Assembly (NCBI RefSeq): GCF_036248275.1
Contig: NZ_CP109181.1
Coordinates: 5,208,001-5,272,000, forward strand
Direction of reading: 5' to 3'
Source: Streptomyces sp. NBC_01716
Lineage (GTDB): Bacteria; Actinomycetota; Actinomycetes; Streptomycetales; Streptomycetaceae
Length of the DNA: 64,000 nucleotides
The position numbers and the translations under genes were made by a program. Positions 50,117 through 57,748 of this stretch are shown here, in pieces; positions within the stretch are counted from its first letter, which is position 1, and every line of letters begins with the position of its first letter. The notes under the pieces were generated by a model that had not been told where the DNA came from, searched no databases, and was given only the letters and a program-made list of their open reading frames with translations.

Positions 50117-51262
50117 CTATGTGTCCGAGCGGGCGTTGAGCCGGGCCGCCTGGCGCGTCAGATGGTCGCGTTCCGCGAGGTTGGGCGCCTTGCGCGCCGC
50201 CTCCGCGTACAGCCGCGCCGCTGTCGCCAGGTCGCCGTCGCACTCGTGCAGATACGCCGCCACGGCGGTGTGCCTGGGCAGTGAGTCGTCCACCGACGCG
50301 AGCGCCACCAGACCGGCGCGCGGTCCGTCCGCCTCGCCCACGGCCACCGCGCGGTTGAGCCGGACGACCGGGCTGTCGGTCAGGCGCGTGAGTTCGTCGT
50401 ACCACTCGACGATCTGCACCCAGTCGGTCTCCGCGGCGGTCTGCGCGTCCGCGTGGAGCGCCGCGATGGCGGCCTGGGCCTGGAACTCGCCCAGCCGGTC
50501 GCGGGCGAGCGCACCTCGCAGGATCTCGATTCCCTCCGCGATCGACCTGGTGTCCCACCGTCCCCGGTCCTGCTCGGCGAGCGGTACGAGGCTCCCGTCG
50601 GGCGCGGTCCTGGCGGCACGGCGGGCGTGGTGGATCATCATCAGGGCGAGCAGCCCCGACACCTCGGGGTGATCGATCGAGGCCGCGAGCTGCCGGGTGA
50701 GCCTGATGGCCTCGGCGGCGAGGTCGACATCCCCGGAGTACCCCTCGTTGAAGACCAGATAGAGGACGCGCAGCACGGTCGCGACGTCGCCGGGCCGGTC
50801 GAACCGCACACCGGAGACGGTCCGCTTGGCCCGGCTGATGCGCTGCGCCATTGTCGCCTCGGGCACCAGATACGCCTCGGCGATCTGCCGGGTGGTCAGC
50901 CCGCCGACGGCGCGCAGGGTGAGCGCGACCGCCGACGACGGCGTCAGTGACGGGTGGGCGCACAGGAAGTAGAGCCGGAGCGTGTCGTCCACGTCGGCCG
51001 CGGGCCCGGGTGCCGGCTCCTCCTCGACGAGGTCCTCCCGGCGCCGACGGGCGGTGTCCGCCCGCGCCGCGTCGAGGAACTGCCGCCAGGCCGCGGTGAC
51101 CAGCCAGCCCTTCGGATCGCGCGGAGGGTCGTCACGCCAGACGCGGACGGCCTTGACCAGCGCGTCCTGTACGGCGTCCTCGGCCGCCGCGAAGTCGGCT
51201 CCGCGGCGGACGAGGATTCCGAGCACGCTCGGCGTGAGGCTCCTGAGCAGTTCCTCGTTCAC
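50117..51262 (-). CDS. ECF sigma factor, ECF42 type with TPR-like C-terminal extension
   Basis: A 381-residue sigma factor. Region 2 includes RRGADFAAAEDAVQDALVKAVRVW and PPRDPKGWLVTAAWRQFLDAARAD. Region 4 is TLRAVGGLTTRQIAEAYLVPEATMAQRISRAKR. Unlike ordinary ECFs it has ~190 extra residues (DUF6596/TPR-like, LNRAVAVGEADGPRAGLVAL). That extension plus a neighbouring DGPF/YCII gene is the definition of the ECF42 group, which has no anti-sigma factor. The partner gene lies 7 bases upstream. Confidence 0.92.
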   Translation of the reverse strand: MNEELLRSLTPSVLGILVRRGADFAAAEDAVQDALVKAVRVWRDDPPRDPKGWLVTAAWRQFLDAARADTARRRREDLVEEEPAPGPAADVDDTLRLYFLCAHPSLTPSSAVALTLRAVGGLTTRQIAEAYLVPEATMAQRISRAKRTVSGVRFDRPGDVATVLRVLYLVFNEGYSGDVDLAAEAIRLTRQLAASIDHPEVSGLLALMMIHHARRAARTAPDGSLVPLAEQDRGRWDTRSIAEGIEILRGALARDRLGEFQAQAAIAALHADAQTAAETDWVQIVEWYDELTRLTDSPVVRLNRAVAVGEADGPRAGLVALASVDDSLPRHTAVAAYLHECDGDLATAARLYAEAARKAPNLAERDHLTRQAARLNARSDT

Positions 51263-51269
51263 GTCGGGG

Positions 51270-51677
51270 TCAGTCCGTGATGGTGGGCGGCTCGGTCAGG
51301 AACGGACGCAGCTCAAGCCACTCGTGGATGGGCTCGCCACCCGCCCCGGGAGCGGCCGACAGCTCCCCGGCCAGCTCGACGGCCCGCTCGTAGCTGTCGA
51401 CGTCGATCACCATCCACCCGGCGATCAGATCCTTGGTCTCGGCGAACGGCCCGTCGGTGACCGGCGGACGCCCCTCGCCGTCGTACCGGACCCAGGCCCC
51501 CTCGGGAGCGAGCGCCTGCCCGTCGACGAACTCGCCGGTCTTCTCCAGCCGGTCCGCGAAGTCCCGCATGTACGTCACGTGCGCCGTGATCTCCTCGGGC
51601 GTCCACTTGTCCATGGGGACGTCGTTGACCGCGGAAGGGGCGCCGCGGTAGTGCTTCAGCAGCAGGTACTTGGCCAT
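51270..51677 (-). CDS. YCII/DGPF-domain protein, ECF42 partner
   Basis: A 135-residue protein with the YCII-like fold. The VTDGPFAETKDLIAGWMVIDVDSYERAVELAGEL stretch contains the DGPF hallmark. A conserved structural core begins at MAKYLLLKHYRG. Known genomic partner of ECF42 sigma factors. It is upstream of and co-directional with the sigma gene, 7 bases apart. Exact biochemical role is unknown. The ATG at 51677 is preceded by GAGAGAGACACC. Confidence 0.88.
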   Translation of the reverse strand: MAKYLLLKHYRGAPSAVNDVPMDKWTPEEITAHVTYMRDFADRLEKTGEFVDGQALAPEGAWVRYDGEGRPPVTDGPFAETKDLIAGWMVIDVDSYERAVELAGELSAAPGAGGEPIHEWLELRPFLTEPPTITD

Positions 51678-51797
51678 GGTGTCTCTCTCCTCGGTTCCGA
51701 CGCGGCCCATTCTGGCCGCGTTCGAACCAGGGACGGAGCCGGGCACGCGTTCTCGACATCGAGGTCGCGGCATCCGGCGCCGGGCCCGCCGCGTACG

Positions 51798-52559
51798 TCA
51801 GTGCTGGTGGCCGTTTCGGCCCAGGGTTTCCACGGGGGTCGCGCCGGGACGGGTCCACTGCGGTACGGGGCGGCTGGTCGGGCCCCAGGTCGCGTTCCCG
51901 TCGGCGTCCGAGCGCCAGGACCAGCACGCGTGACGCCCCTCTGGCCAATCGGCGGGGTTGTCCTCCCACGTCTCGCCGCGGCCGTAGGGCGTCATGTCGA
52001 GCAGGCCGATGGCCCCGTTGACCCGCTCGTTGCCGCGGCCGGTGGTGGAGTAGGTGAGGAACACGCGGTCGCCGTCGCGCAGGAAGGAGGTGAGGTGACC
52101 CATGCTGTCGCCGACCGGCGCGTCCAGGCCGCGCACCGAGTACCAGGGCTCGGTGTAGCCCATGAACTCGACGTAGGCGGCCACCTCGTCCCACCGGCCC
52201 GTGGTCAGGACGGCGAACGAGACGCCGCGGGCGTTGAGGTACACGGCGTCCTTCAGATGCCAGGCGGTGGTGGTGCACCCCTCGCACTGCCCCTGGTGCG
52301 GCGCCCCGTCGTACCACATGTGCTTGTAGACGACGAGCTCGTCACGCTCCTGGAACAACCCCAGGAACGGCACCGGTCCGTCCGCCCCGGTGACCTCGAC
52401 AGTTCCGTCGAACTCCGTCATCGGCAGCCGCCGCCGGGCCGCGGCGATGGCGTCGCCCTCGCGGGTGTGGGCCTTCTCGCGGACCAGTAGCTCGTCACGG
52501 GCGGCTTGCCAGGCCGCCGGGTCGGCGACGGGCGGGCGTCCGGGCGGTGCGGTGGCCAT
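51798..52559 (-). CDS. DUF899 thioredoxin-like protein
   Basis: A 253-residue protein of the AhpC/TSA-like DUF899 family. Starting VADPAAWQAARDELLVREKAHTREGDAIAAARR is typical, then VYKHMWYDGAPHQGQCEGCTTTAWH with a CxxC pair near residue 115. YSTTGRGNERVNGAIGLLDMTPYGR ends the family core. Biochemical role unknown. Located on the strand of the ECF42 pair, 120 bases upstream, and could be part of its regulon. Confidence 0.85.
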   Translation of the reverse strand: MATAPPGRPPVADPAAWQAARDELLVREKAHTREGDAIAAARRRLPMTEFDGTVEVTGADGPVPFLGLFQERDELVVYKHMWYDGAPHQGQCEGCTTTAWHLKDAVYLNARGVSFAVLTTGRWDEVAAYVEFMGYTEPWYSVRGLDAPVGDSMGHLTSFLRDGDRVFLTYSTTGRGNERVNGAIGLLDMTPYGRGETWEDNPADWPEGRHACWSWRSDADGNATWGPTSRPVPQWTRPGATPVETLGRNGHQH

Positions 52560-52699
52560 GGTGTCCTCCGTGGTGGCTTGTCCGGTGTGGGACAGCGCCG
52601 TACGACGTGCTGCGGCGCTCACGGGTACAGACCGGCGCCGGGGCCGGAACTCATCGCGACGGCCTCGGTGACGTGAGTTGCCGGGCAGCGGGGCGGGCG

Positions 52700-52732
52700 C
52701 CCGCTCGCGCACGGTTCGGATGCGCGAGCGGG
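52700..52732 (-). terminator. Terminator hairpin after DUF397 gene
   Basis: A 12-bp perfect stem (CCCGCTCGCGCA/TGCGCGAGCGGG) with a 9-base loop, 18 bases beyond the DUF397 stop. Confidence 0.7.
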
Positions 52733-52750
52733 GTAGTGCGGCCGGGTGGG

Positions 52751-52954
52751 TCAGACCAGGTGGTCGAACTCGCCCGCCTTCACCCCGAGCAGGAACGCCC
52801 GCAGCTTGTCGCGGTCGGTCGTGACGATCGTGCCCGGCGCGTCGCTCTCGCGGAGCAGGATCCGGCCGTCCACGTGGGCCAGTTCGACGCACTGGATCTC
52901 GGCGTCGGATCCCGAGAACGAGGACTTCTGCCAGTTGATGGGGGTGCTGGTCAT
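52751..52954 (-). CDS. DUF397 protein (A)
   Basis: A 67-residue protein of the DUF397 family: INWQKSSFSGSDAEIQCVELA, then ILLRESDAPGTIVTTDRDKLRAFL and GEFDHLV. DUF397 proteins are partners of XRE/DUF5753 regulators. Its ATG overlaps the stop of the 146-residue gene upstream (ATGA at 52951-52954), so this copy is paired with that protein rather than with an HTH protein. Confidence 0.9.
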   Translation of the reverse strand: MTSTPINWQKSSFSGSDAEIQCVELAHVDGRILLRESDAPGTIVTTDRDKLRAFLLGVKAGEFDHLV

Positions 52955-53391
52955 GATGGGCGACTCGCCTTCTGTGAGTGTTGCTGTGCGCCGGTTGCGT
53001 TCAGCGGTGGACAGGTGGGTACGAGGGGAAGCCGGCGCGCTTCGGCGGTGTGGAACACGTGGTACGGGTGGACGGTCCACTCCACCCAGGCGCCCCGGCG
53101 GCTGAGCGAGAACCCGCAGGGTTCGCCCCTGTGCAGAGCGGCTACGGCTCCGACGCAGCCGCCGCCCTCGGCCCAACTGAGCGCGCGTTTGCGCTCGTTG
53201 GGCGGGAGTGTGGTGGTGAGGGCGCGGACGGACTGCCGGATCTGGCGGATCGCCTCGGCGGGGGTGCGGGCGGAGCGGCGTTCGATCGTCTCGACATCCG
53301 AGCCCGCGGCGGTGAGCGAACGGTACGTGACGTGCTCGTACCAGTAGCGGATTTCCGCGTCCGGGCATGGCGAAGCTGCGGGCTGGAGCAT
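52951..53391 (-). CDS. Hypothetical 146-residue protein paired with DUF397
   Basis: Not recognised. A soluble protein with helical N-terminal half (SDVETIERRSARTPAEAIRQIRQSVRALTTTL) and a beta-rich middle (CGFSLSRRGAWVEWTVHPYHVF). It has Cys residues near both ends, no HTH and no membrane segment. Overlapping its stop with the DUF397 start suggests co-translation. It may take the place of the usual XRE partner. Confidence 0.6.
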   Translation of the reverse strand: MLQPAASPCPDAEIRYWYEHVTYRSLTAAGSDVETIERRSARTPAEAIRQIRQSVRALTTTLPPNERKRALSWAEGGGCVGAVAALHRGEPCGFSLSRRGAWVEWTVHPYHVFHTAEARRLPLVPTCPPLNATGAQQHSQKASRPS

Positions 53392-53603
53392 GGATGGACC
53401 TTTCGCCGGTTGGCGCGATCACCCCCCGCGCCTTGGCCGCCGGCATGAGGAGCGGGTGGGCAGGGGGTGACCCTTGCGACGTCGCGGCTGGGCAGGGGCC
53501 TGCCGAGGTGGCCCCTGGTCGGTGCGACGCGTAGTGACGGTAGCGTCACGGACGGGGCGTCTGCAAGTGTGCACCGGAACATGGTTGACGGTGCCTACGG
53601 CGA

Positions 53604-53633
53604 GAGCCCCTCCGTCAGGTGACGGAGGGGCTC
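53604..53633. terminator. Strong hairpin downstream of the DUF397/XRE group
   Basis: A 14-bp perfect stem (GAGCCCCTCCGTCA/TGACGGAGGGGCTC) with a 2-base loop, 20 bases beyond the stop of the frameshifted DUF397 gene. It ends the XRE operon. The 53392-53603 stretch beside it holds no gene that I can see. Confidence 0.8.
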
Positions 53634-53653
53634 CAATCGCAGGTCAGACCTGC

Positions 53654-53855
53654 TTAGTTGGCGAAGTGGTCGAACTCGCCAGCTTTTACGCCGGTGATGA
53701 ACGCGGCAAACTTGTTCCGGCTGGTGGTCGTGACTACGTTCGGGTCGTCACTCTCGCGGACGAGGATGCCGCCGTTGTGCTCGGCGACCTCGACGCATTG
53801 CTCACCTCCGCCACCGGAGAAACGACGACTTCTGCCACTTGATCTCGTTGCTCAT
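53654..53855 (-). pseudogene. DUF397 protein (B), frameshifted
   Basis: From the ATG at 53855 the frame reads SNEIKWQKSSF, then goes out of frame after a run of three A on the plus strand (53820-53822) and stops soon after. Removing one of these bases restores a complete DUF397 protein: GGGGEQCVEVAEHNGGILV, then DKF-like NKFAAFITGVKAGEFDHFAN and stop at 53654. The rest is intact and very similar to copy C next to it, so the inactivation is recent or a sequencing error. Confidence 0.85.
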
Positions 53856-53876
53856 ACCTCTGCCTCCGGGTGGTGG

Positions 53877-54074
53877 TCAGTTGGCGAAGTGGTCGAACTC
53901 GCCCGCCTTGATGCCGGCGATGAAGGCGGCGAACTTGTCGCGGTTGGTGGTCGTGATTGCGTTTGGTTCGTCACTCTCGCGGAGGAGTATGGCGCCGTTG
54001 TGCTCGGCGACCTCCACGCATTGTGCGCCCGACCCGGAGAATGACGACTTTTGCCACTTGATTTTTGAGTTCAT
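53877..54074 (-). CDS. DUF397 protein (C)
   Basis: A 65-residue intact DUF397 protein: KIKWQKSSFSGSGAQCVEVA, ILLRESDEPNAITTTNRDK and GIKAGEFDHFAN. It is 11 bases after the XRE/DUF5753 gene on the same strand, forming the classic Streptomyces XRE-DUF397 pair. The frameshifted neighbour B appears to be a tandem duplicate of it. Confidence 0.92.
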   Translation of the reverse strand: MNSKIKWQKSSFSGSGAQCVEVAEHNGAILLRESDEPNAITTTNRDKFAAFIAGIKAGEFDHFAN

Positions 54075-54085
54075 GCCTGCGTGTC

Positions 54086-54940
54086 TCACAGATCTCGTGC
54101 GATGTGGTGGATGAAGCTGCGCGACTCATCAGGCTCCAGAGAAGCCTGCTCGGCAAGGTCGAGCTGCGTTCGGTGTGCTTCCAGGTCGGCTGCCGCGTTA
54201 AGGAAGAGGCCGACAAACGGACTGTCGATATGGACCGTGTCGAGTTGCGGGACGATCCCGCCCGCGTAAAGGGTTGTGTGAGTGACGTCAACGAAGTGTT
54301 CGCTGGCGAAGGGGATTACTCGAACCATTACCTCGGGCCGTTCGGACGCTTCGAGTAGGTGCTCAAGCTGCTTGCGGGCGACCGCCCGGCCACCCGGACG
54401 CATCCGGAGCGCGGCTTCGTGAACGATGACCTCGCAGTCCGGAGGGTTCTCGCGGTCGAGAACGGACTGACGCCTCATGCGGTGGTCCACACGCGCCTGG
54501 ATTTCGTCCGACGGCAGCCGCGGGATTGCTACGGAAAACAGCGCTCGCGCGTAGTCCTCCGTCTGCAACAGGCCCGGAAGGGTTACGGCTTGCAGGTACC
54601 GCAGCTCAACGGCGTGATGCTCCAATTCGGCGATGTTCAAGAAGTCCGGTGCGAGGACGCCGCGGTATTCGTCCCACCAGAACTGTCCCCGGTGTTCCCG
54701 CGAGATGGTGCACAGGGCATCAAGTAGTGCGTCGTCGTCGCAGGAGTAGTAGATGAAGAGCCGACGGATGCGCTCCTCGCTGATCCCGATCCGACCGGCC
54801 TCGATGTGGCTGATCCTGGCCTGATCCGTCGAGAGAAGACCGGCCGCTTCGCGAGCCGTCTTGCCTGCGCGGTCGCGAAGTTTCCGCAACTCGCAGCCAA
54901 GGCGTGTCTGGCGTGCGGTCGGGTTGTCTCTTGGCGGCAT
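54086..54940 (-). CDS. XRE-family regulator with DUF5753 domain
   Basis: A 284-residue regulator. The N-terminal XRE HTH is RLGCELRKLRDRAGKTAREAAGLL, with recognition helix QARISHIEAGRIGI. From ~90 on is the DUF5753 domain: HHAVELRYLQAVTLPGLLQTEDYARAL, MRRQSVLDRENPP and IVHEAALRMRPGG. These regulators act with DUF397 proteins and often a HATPase, which is encoded divergently here. The start is the ATG at 54940. A frame from 55033 begins with unrelated residues. Confidence 0.93.
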   Translation of the reverse strand: MPPRDNPTARQTRLGCELRKLRDRAGKTAREAAGLLSTDQARISHIEAGRIGISEERIRRLFIYYSCDDDALLDALCTISREHRGQFWWDEYRGVLAPDFLNIAELEHHAVELRYLQAVTLPGLLQTEDYARALFSVAIPRLPSDEIQARVDHRMRRQSVLDRENPPDCEVIVHEAALRMRPGGRAVARKQLEHLLEASERPEVMVRVIPFASEHFVDVTHTTLYAGGIVPQLDTVHIDSPFVGLFLNAAADLEAHRTQLDLAEQASLEPDESRSFIHHIARDL

Positions 54941-55020
54941 GGCTACCTTCCCCTGTTTGCCCACAGTGTCGCTCGTAACGGTGTCACGGGTCCACCGGCT
55001 ATCGCGATCTCCACCAGGGT

Positions 55021-55032
55021 TGCACCGGTGCA
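55021..55032. promoter_or_regulatory. 12-bp palindrome between XRE and HATPase genes
   Basis: TGCACCGGTGCA is a perfect palindrome in the 156-base divergent intergenic region. A TTGCAC element overlaps it. Candidate XRE operator controlling both directions. Inference. Confidence 0.45.
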
Positions 55033-55096
55033 TGTATTAACTCTACGCTCATGGGCGGCACCAGCGCGCATCCACCGCCCGTAGGGAGACCCCGAC

Positions 55097-55537
55097 ATGC
55101 CCCCCGTAACCCCCACCCCAACCCCCCACCACGGCGGCGAGAGCTACCGACTCGTCGTGCCCAATACCGCCCACGCCCCCCGTCTCGCCCGGGAGTTCGT
55201 CAGCGCTCTTCTCGACGTCAGCGGGTACGCGACCCTCGTGGACGACGCCCGGATCTGTGTCAGCGAGCTTGTCACCAACGCTCATCGGCATACCCGGACC
55301 CGGCAGATTCGGGTCGAGGCCGTCGTCAGTCGGAAGCGGGCCACTGTGTACGTCTGCGACAGCAATCCCTGGGCCCTGCCCGTGCCCGGGGAGGCCCAGG
55401 ATGTATCGGAGCACGGGCAGGGGCTGCGGCTTGTCGAGAGCATCGCCCGGGGCTGGGGGCTCACCATCTACGGGGGGTGCTCGCCCTCGTACAAGGCCGT
55501 CTGGTTCAGCCTCGCCCGGCACGGCGTCGCCGCGTGA
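55097..55537 (+). CDS. HATPase (RsbW-like) ATP-binding protein
   Basis: A 146-residue GHKL-type ATP-binding protein. The N-box is ARICVSELVTNAHRHT, with the Asn that binds Mg2+. The G1-like box is YVCDSNPWALP, where the usual D-x-G has become DSN, a common Streptomyces variant. EHGQGLRLVESIARGWGL is the G2 box. This anti-sigma-kinase-like family is common beside XRE/DUF397 sets. Divergent from the XRE gene. Confidence 0.9.
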   Translation: MPPVTPTPTPHHGGESYRLVVPNTAHAPRLAREFVSALLDVSGYATLVDDARICVSELVTNAHRHTRTRQIRVEAVVSRKRATVYVCDSNPWALPVPGEAQDVSEHGQGLRLVESIARGWGLTIYGGCSPSYKAVWFSLARHGVAA

Positions 55538-55707
55538 GGCACCTCGCGTGGGACTTCATACTCACCGCCGCCTGTCTCGCCGGCCTCGCCGCCGGGCTGG
55601 TCCGGACACGGGTCGGGCCCGGCGCCGAGAGAGCAGCACCGGGCCCGGCCTCGTGTCCGACAGGAGCTACGCCGCGTCGATGCGCGAGATGCTGCCGCCG
55701 AGCGTGA
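55534..55707 (+). CDS. Possible small membrane protein
   Basis: GTG at 55534 overlaps the stop of the HATPase gene (GTGA). The frame codes 57 residues with one hydrophobic segment, FILTAACLAGLAAGLV (8-23), then an Arg/Cys-rich tail. The tail overlaps the end of the convergent gene by 41 bases. The overlap start is typical of real genes here, but the tail has poor protein character. Weakly supported. Confidence 0.3.
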   Translation: MRHLAWDFILTAACLAGLAAGLVRTRVGPGAERAAPGPASCPTGATPRRCARCCRRA

Positions 55708-56806
55708 GCACGTACAGCTCGCGGTCGCCGCCCTCGACGAACGAGATGACCTCGCCCGGGTTGACCCCGAGGTCACCCTGGGCGGTCACCGCGCCGTTCT
55801 CGATCGTCAGGGTGCGCACCGTGCCGTCGCAGTAGTCGCTGTAGAGGTACTGCCCCTGGAGGTCGGGGATCGCGTCGCCCCGGTAGACGAAGCCGCCGGT
55901 CACCGAGCAGCCCAGGCCGTTGCGGTCGTACTCGTGCACCGGCGGGACGTGGTTCGCGGGCTCCGTGCCGCCGCGGAAGGGGTGGTTGCCCTCCATCGAG
56001 GCCCAGCCGTAGTTCTCGCCGCCCGCGCTGTCCGCGGAGGCCCAGTCGATCTCCTCCCACTCGCTCTGGCCGACGTCGCCGATCAGCAGGTCGCCCGTGC
56101 CCGAGTCGAAGGAGAAGCGCCAGGGGTTGCGGAGCCCGTACGCCCAGATCTCGTCCTTCGCGTTCGGGTCGTCGACGAACGGGTTGTCCGCCGGGATCGC
56201 GTACGGCTCGGCGCCCGCCGGGTCGATACGGAGGATCTTGCCGAGCAGCGTGTCGAGCTTCTGCCCGTTGCCCTGCGGGTCGCCGCCGGAGCCGCCGTCG
56301 CCGAGCGCGATGTAGAGGTAACCGTCGGGGCCGAACTTGATGTCGCCGCCGTTGTGGTTCTCGAACGGCTGCGTCTGGGTCAGGACCGTGCGTCGCGTGT
56401 CCTGCTGGATCGCGCCGTCCTGTACGGCGAACTCGTCGATCGTGCTGGTGCCTTCAAGATTCGTGAACGAGATGTAGAAGTGCGCGAAGTCCTTGTCGAA
56501 CGCGACGCCCAGCAGCCCGCGTTCGCCGTCGGTGGTGGTCTCGTCGGATATGTCGAGCACCGGTTCGCCGAGTCCCTGGTCGCCCAGGACCCGTACGGTG
56601 CCCGCGCGTTCGGCGATCCAGACCGTGCCGTCGGGCCCGGCGGCGCCGGCGATGGGGTTCGTGGCCGTGCCCACGTCCGTGAGCACGACCTCGGCCGCCG
56701 ACGCACGCGGGGCGGCGGGCTCGTCGGCGGATGCCTGGCCCAGCGCGAGGGAACCGATGAGGCAGATGGTGCCGATGATCGCCGTGCTTCTGGTGCGAAA
56801 TTTCAC
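55667..56806 (-). CDS. Secreted PQQ-dependent sugar dehydrogenase-like beta-propeller
   Basis: A 379-residue exported protein. The signal peptide ends near ALGQASA. Then comes the soluble aldose-dehydrogenase (Asd/GSDH-like) fold: LLGVAFDKDFAHFYISFTN, FENHNGGDIKFGPDGYLYIALGDGGSGGDPQG, LRIDPAGAEPYAIPADNPF, IWAYGLRNPWRFSFD and YSDYCDGTVRTL. The GDGGS...GNGQ and RNPWRFSFD pieces are standard for PQQ- or calcium-binding in this family. The start is a GTG at 56806 behind AGGAGG. Confidence 0.9.
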   Translation of the reverse strand: MKFRTRSTAIIGTICLIGSLALGQASADEPAAPRASAAEVVLTDVGTATNPIAGAAGPDGTVWIAERAGTVRVLGDQGLGEPVLDISDETTTDGERGLLGVAFDKDFAHFYISFTNLEGTSTIDEFAVQDGAIQQDTRRTVLTQTQPFENHNGGDIKFGPDGYLYIALGDGGSGGDPQGNGQKLDTLLGKILRIDPAGAEPYAIPADNPFVDDPNAKDEIWAYGLRNPWRFSFDSGTGDLLIGDVGQSEWEEIDWASADSAGGENYGWASMEGNHPFRGGTEPANHVPPVHEYDRNGLGCSVTGGFVYRGDAIPDLQGQYLYSDYCDGTVRTLTIENGAVTAQGDLGVNPGEVISFVEGGDRELYVLTLGGSISRIDAA

Positions 56807-56938
56807 CGTGACCTCCTGGAGCCGGCGAGTGGGGGGGATTCGGGGCGGCCGGCCACGGGTGAGGCTACAGAGACGGGGGTGTTCTGGCCCAGACCAATAC
56901 CGGTCCCTTTTCGCTCCACCCCGCCCCAACCCGCCTGA

Positions 56939-56983
56939 CCCGGCGCACGGGTGCCCACGCGGGGCGGGCACCCGTGCACCGGG
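56939..56983 (-). terminator. Hairpin after the 57.0 kb secreted-protein gene
   Basis: A 12-bp stem (GCACGGGTGCCC/GGGCACCCGTGC), extended by CCCGG/CCGGG beyond a mismatch. It is 23 bases past the stop at 57006. Confidence 0.7.
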
Positions 56984-57005
56984 CTCAGCGGTCGGACGGA
57001 AAGCG

Positions 57006-57470
57006 TCAGCCGAAGTTGTAGACCGTGACCGTCACCGATCCGCCCTCGGCGCTGATCGTGTACTCGCCGGGGCCCGTGTACGGCACGCAGCCATCGGCCA
57101 GGACGTCGTCCTCATTGATGCCCGTGTCGTCCTCACCCACGAACGCGCACACCTCGGAGACGGGGTGCGGGGCGTACCGGTGCTCCGCGCCGCCGAAGAG
57201 CGGATAGCGGGGCAGGGTGGGCGTGTTGATGTCCCGGTCCGGGTGCTCCCACAGCGCGGTCTGCTGGCCCCACGGTGCCCTCACGGTGACTTCGCCGTAA
57301 GGCTCGGGCAGATCGTTGTCGTCGTTCTCCCGGGGGTTGGAGAACTCGATCGAGTACGTGATGGGCCCACCTGGCACCTCCGCCTGAGCCGCGCCGACGC
57401 TCACCCCGCCGACCAGTACCAGGACTGTTGAAGCGAGGGCCGCCAGCCGACCCGCAGATGTGGAACGCAT
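57006..57470 (-). CDS. Secreted hypothetical protein
   Basis: A 154-residue exported protein of unknown function. The signal peptide is residues ~1-30 (LAALASTVLVLVGGVSVGAAQA). The mature part is acidic, with two Cys residues (in SEVCAFVGEDD and ADGCVPYTG) likely forming a disulfide, and ends in the strands YTISAEGGSVTVTVYNFG. No metal or catalytic motif is recognised. The ATG at 57470 is preceded by GAAGGGGA. Confidence 0.75.
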   Translation of the reverse strand: MRSTSAGRLAALASTVLVLVGGVSVGAAQAEVPGGPITYSIEFSNPRENDDNDLPEPYGEVTVRAPWGQQTALWEHPDRDINTPTLPRYPLFGGAEHRYAPHPVSEVCAFVGEDDTGINEDDVLADGCVPYTGPGEYTISAEGGSVTVTVYNFG

Positions 57471-57748
57471 ACCAAATCCCCTTCAGCTATCGGTAGTCGA
57501 GCGACTACGGCGAGTAGCGTATGGGTGCCTGGCGCGGCTCGTACGGCTCCGATGATCAAACCGCCCGCAGGGATGGAACCGAAGCCCGGAGGGGTCGAAG
57601 CCCACGGGGCCGTCGCGCGGGCGCACACAGCCGGCTCCGTCGGGCCGCCGCCCACCACCCGGACCGCCCGCCCGGGTCACCCCCCGCGCCGACTACCCTG
57701 GGACGTCGACCCGTCCGTCCCGTAGCCCGTCCCCGCAGCAGGAGTGAA

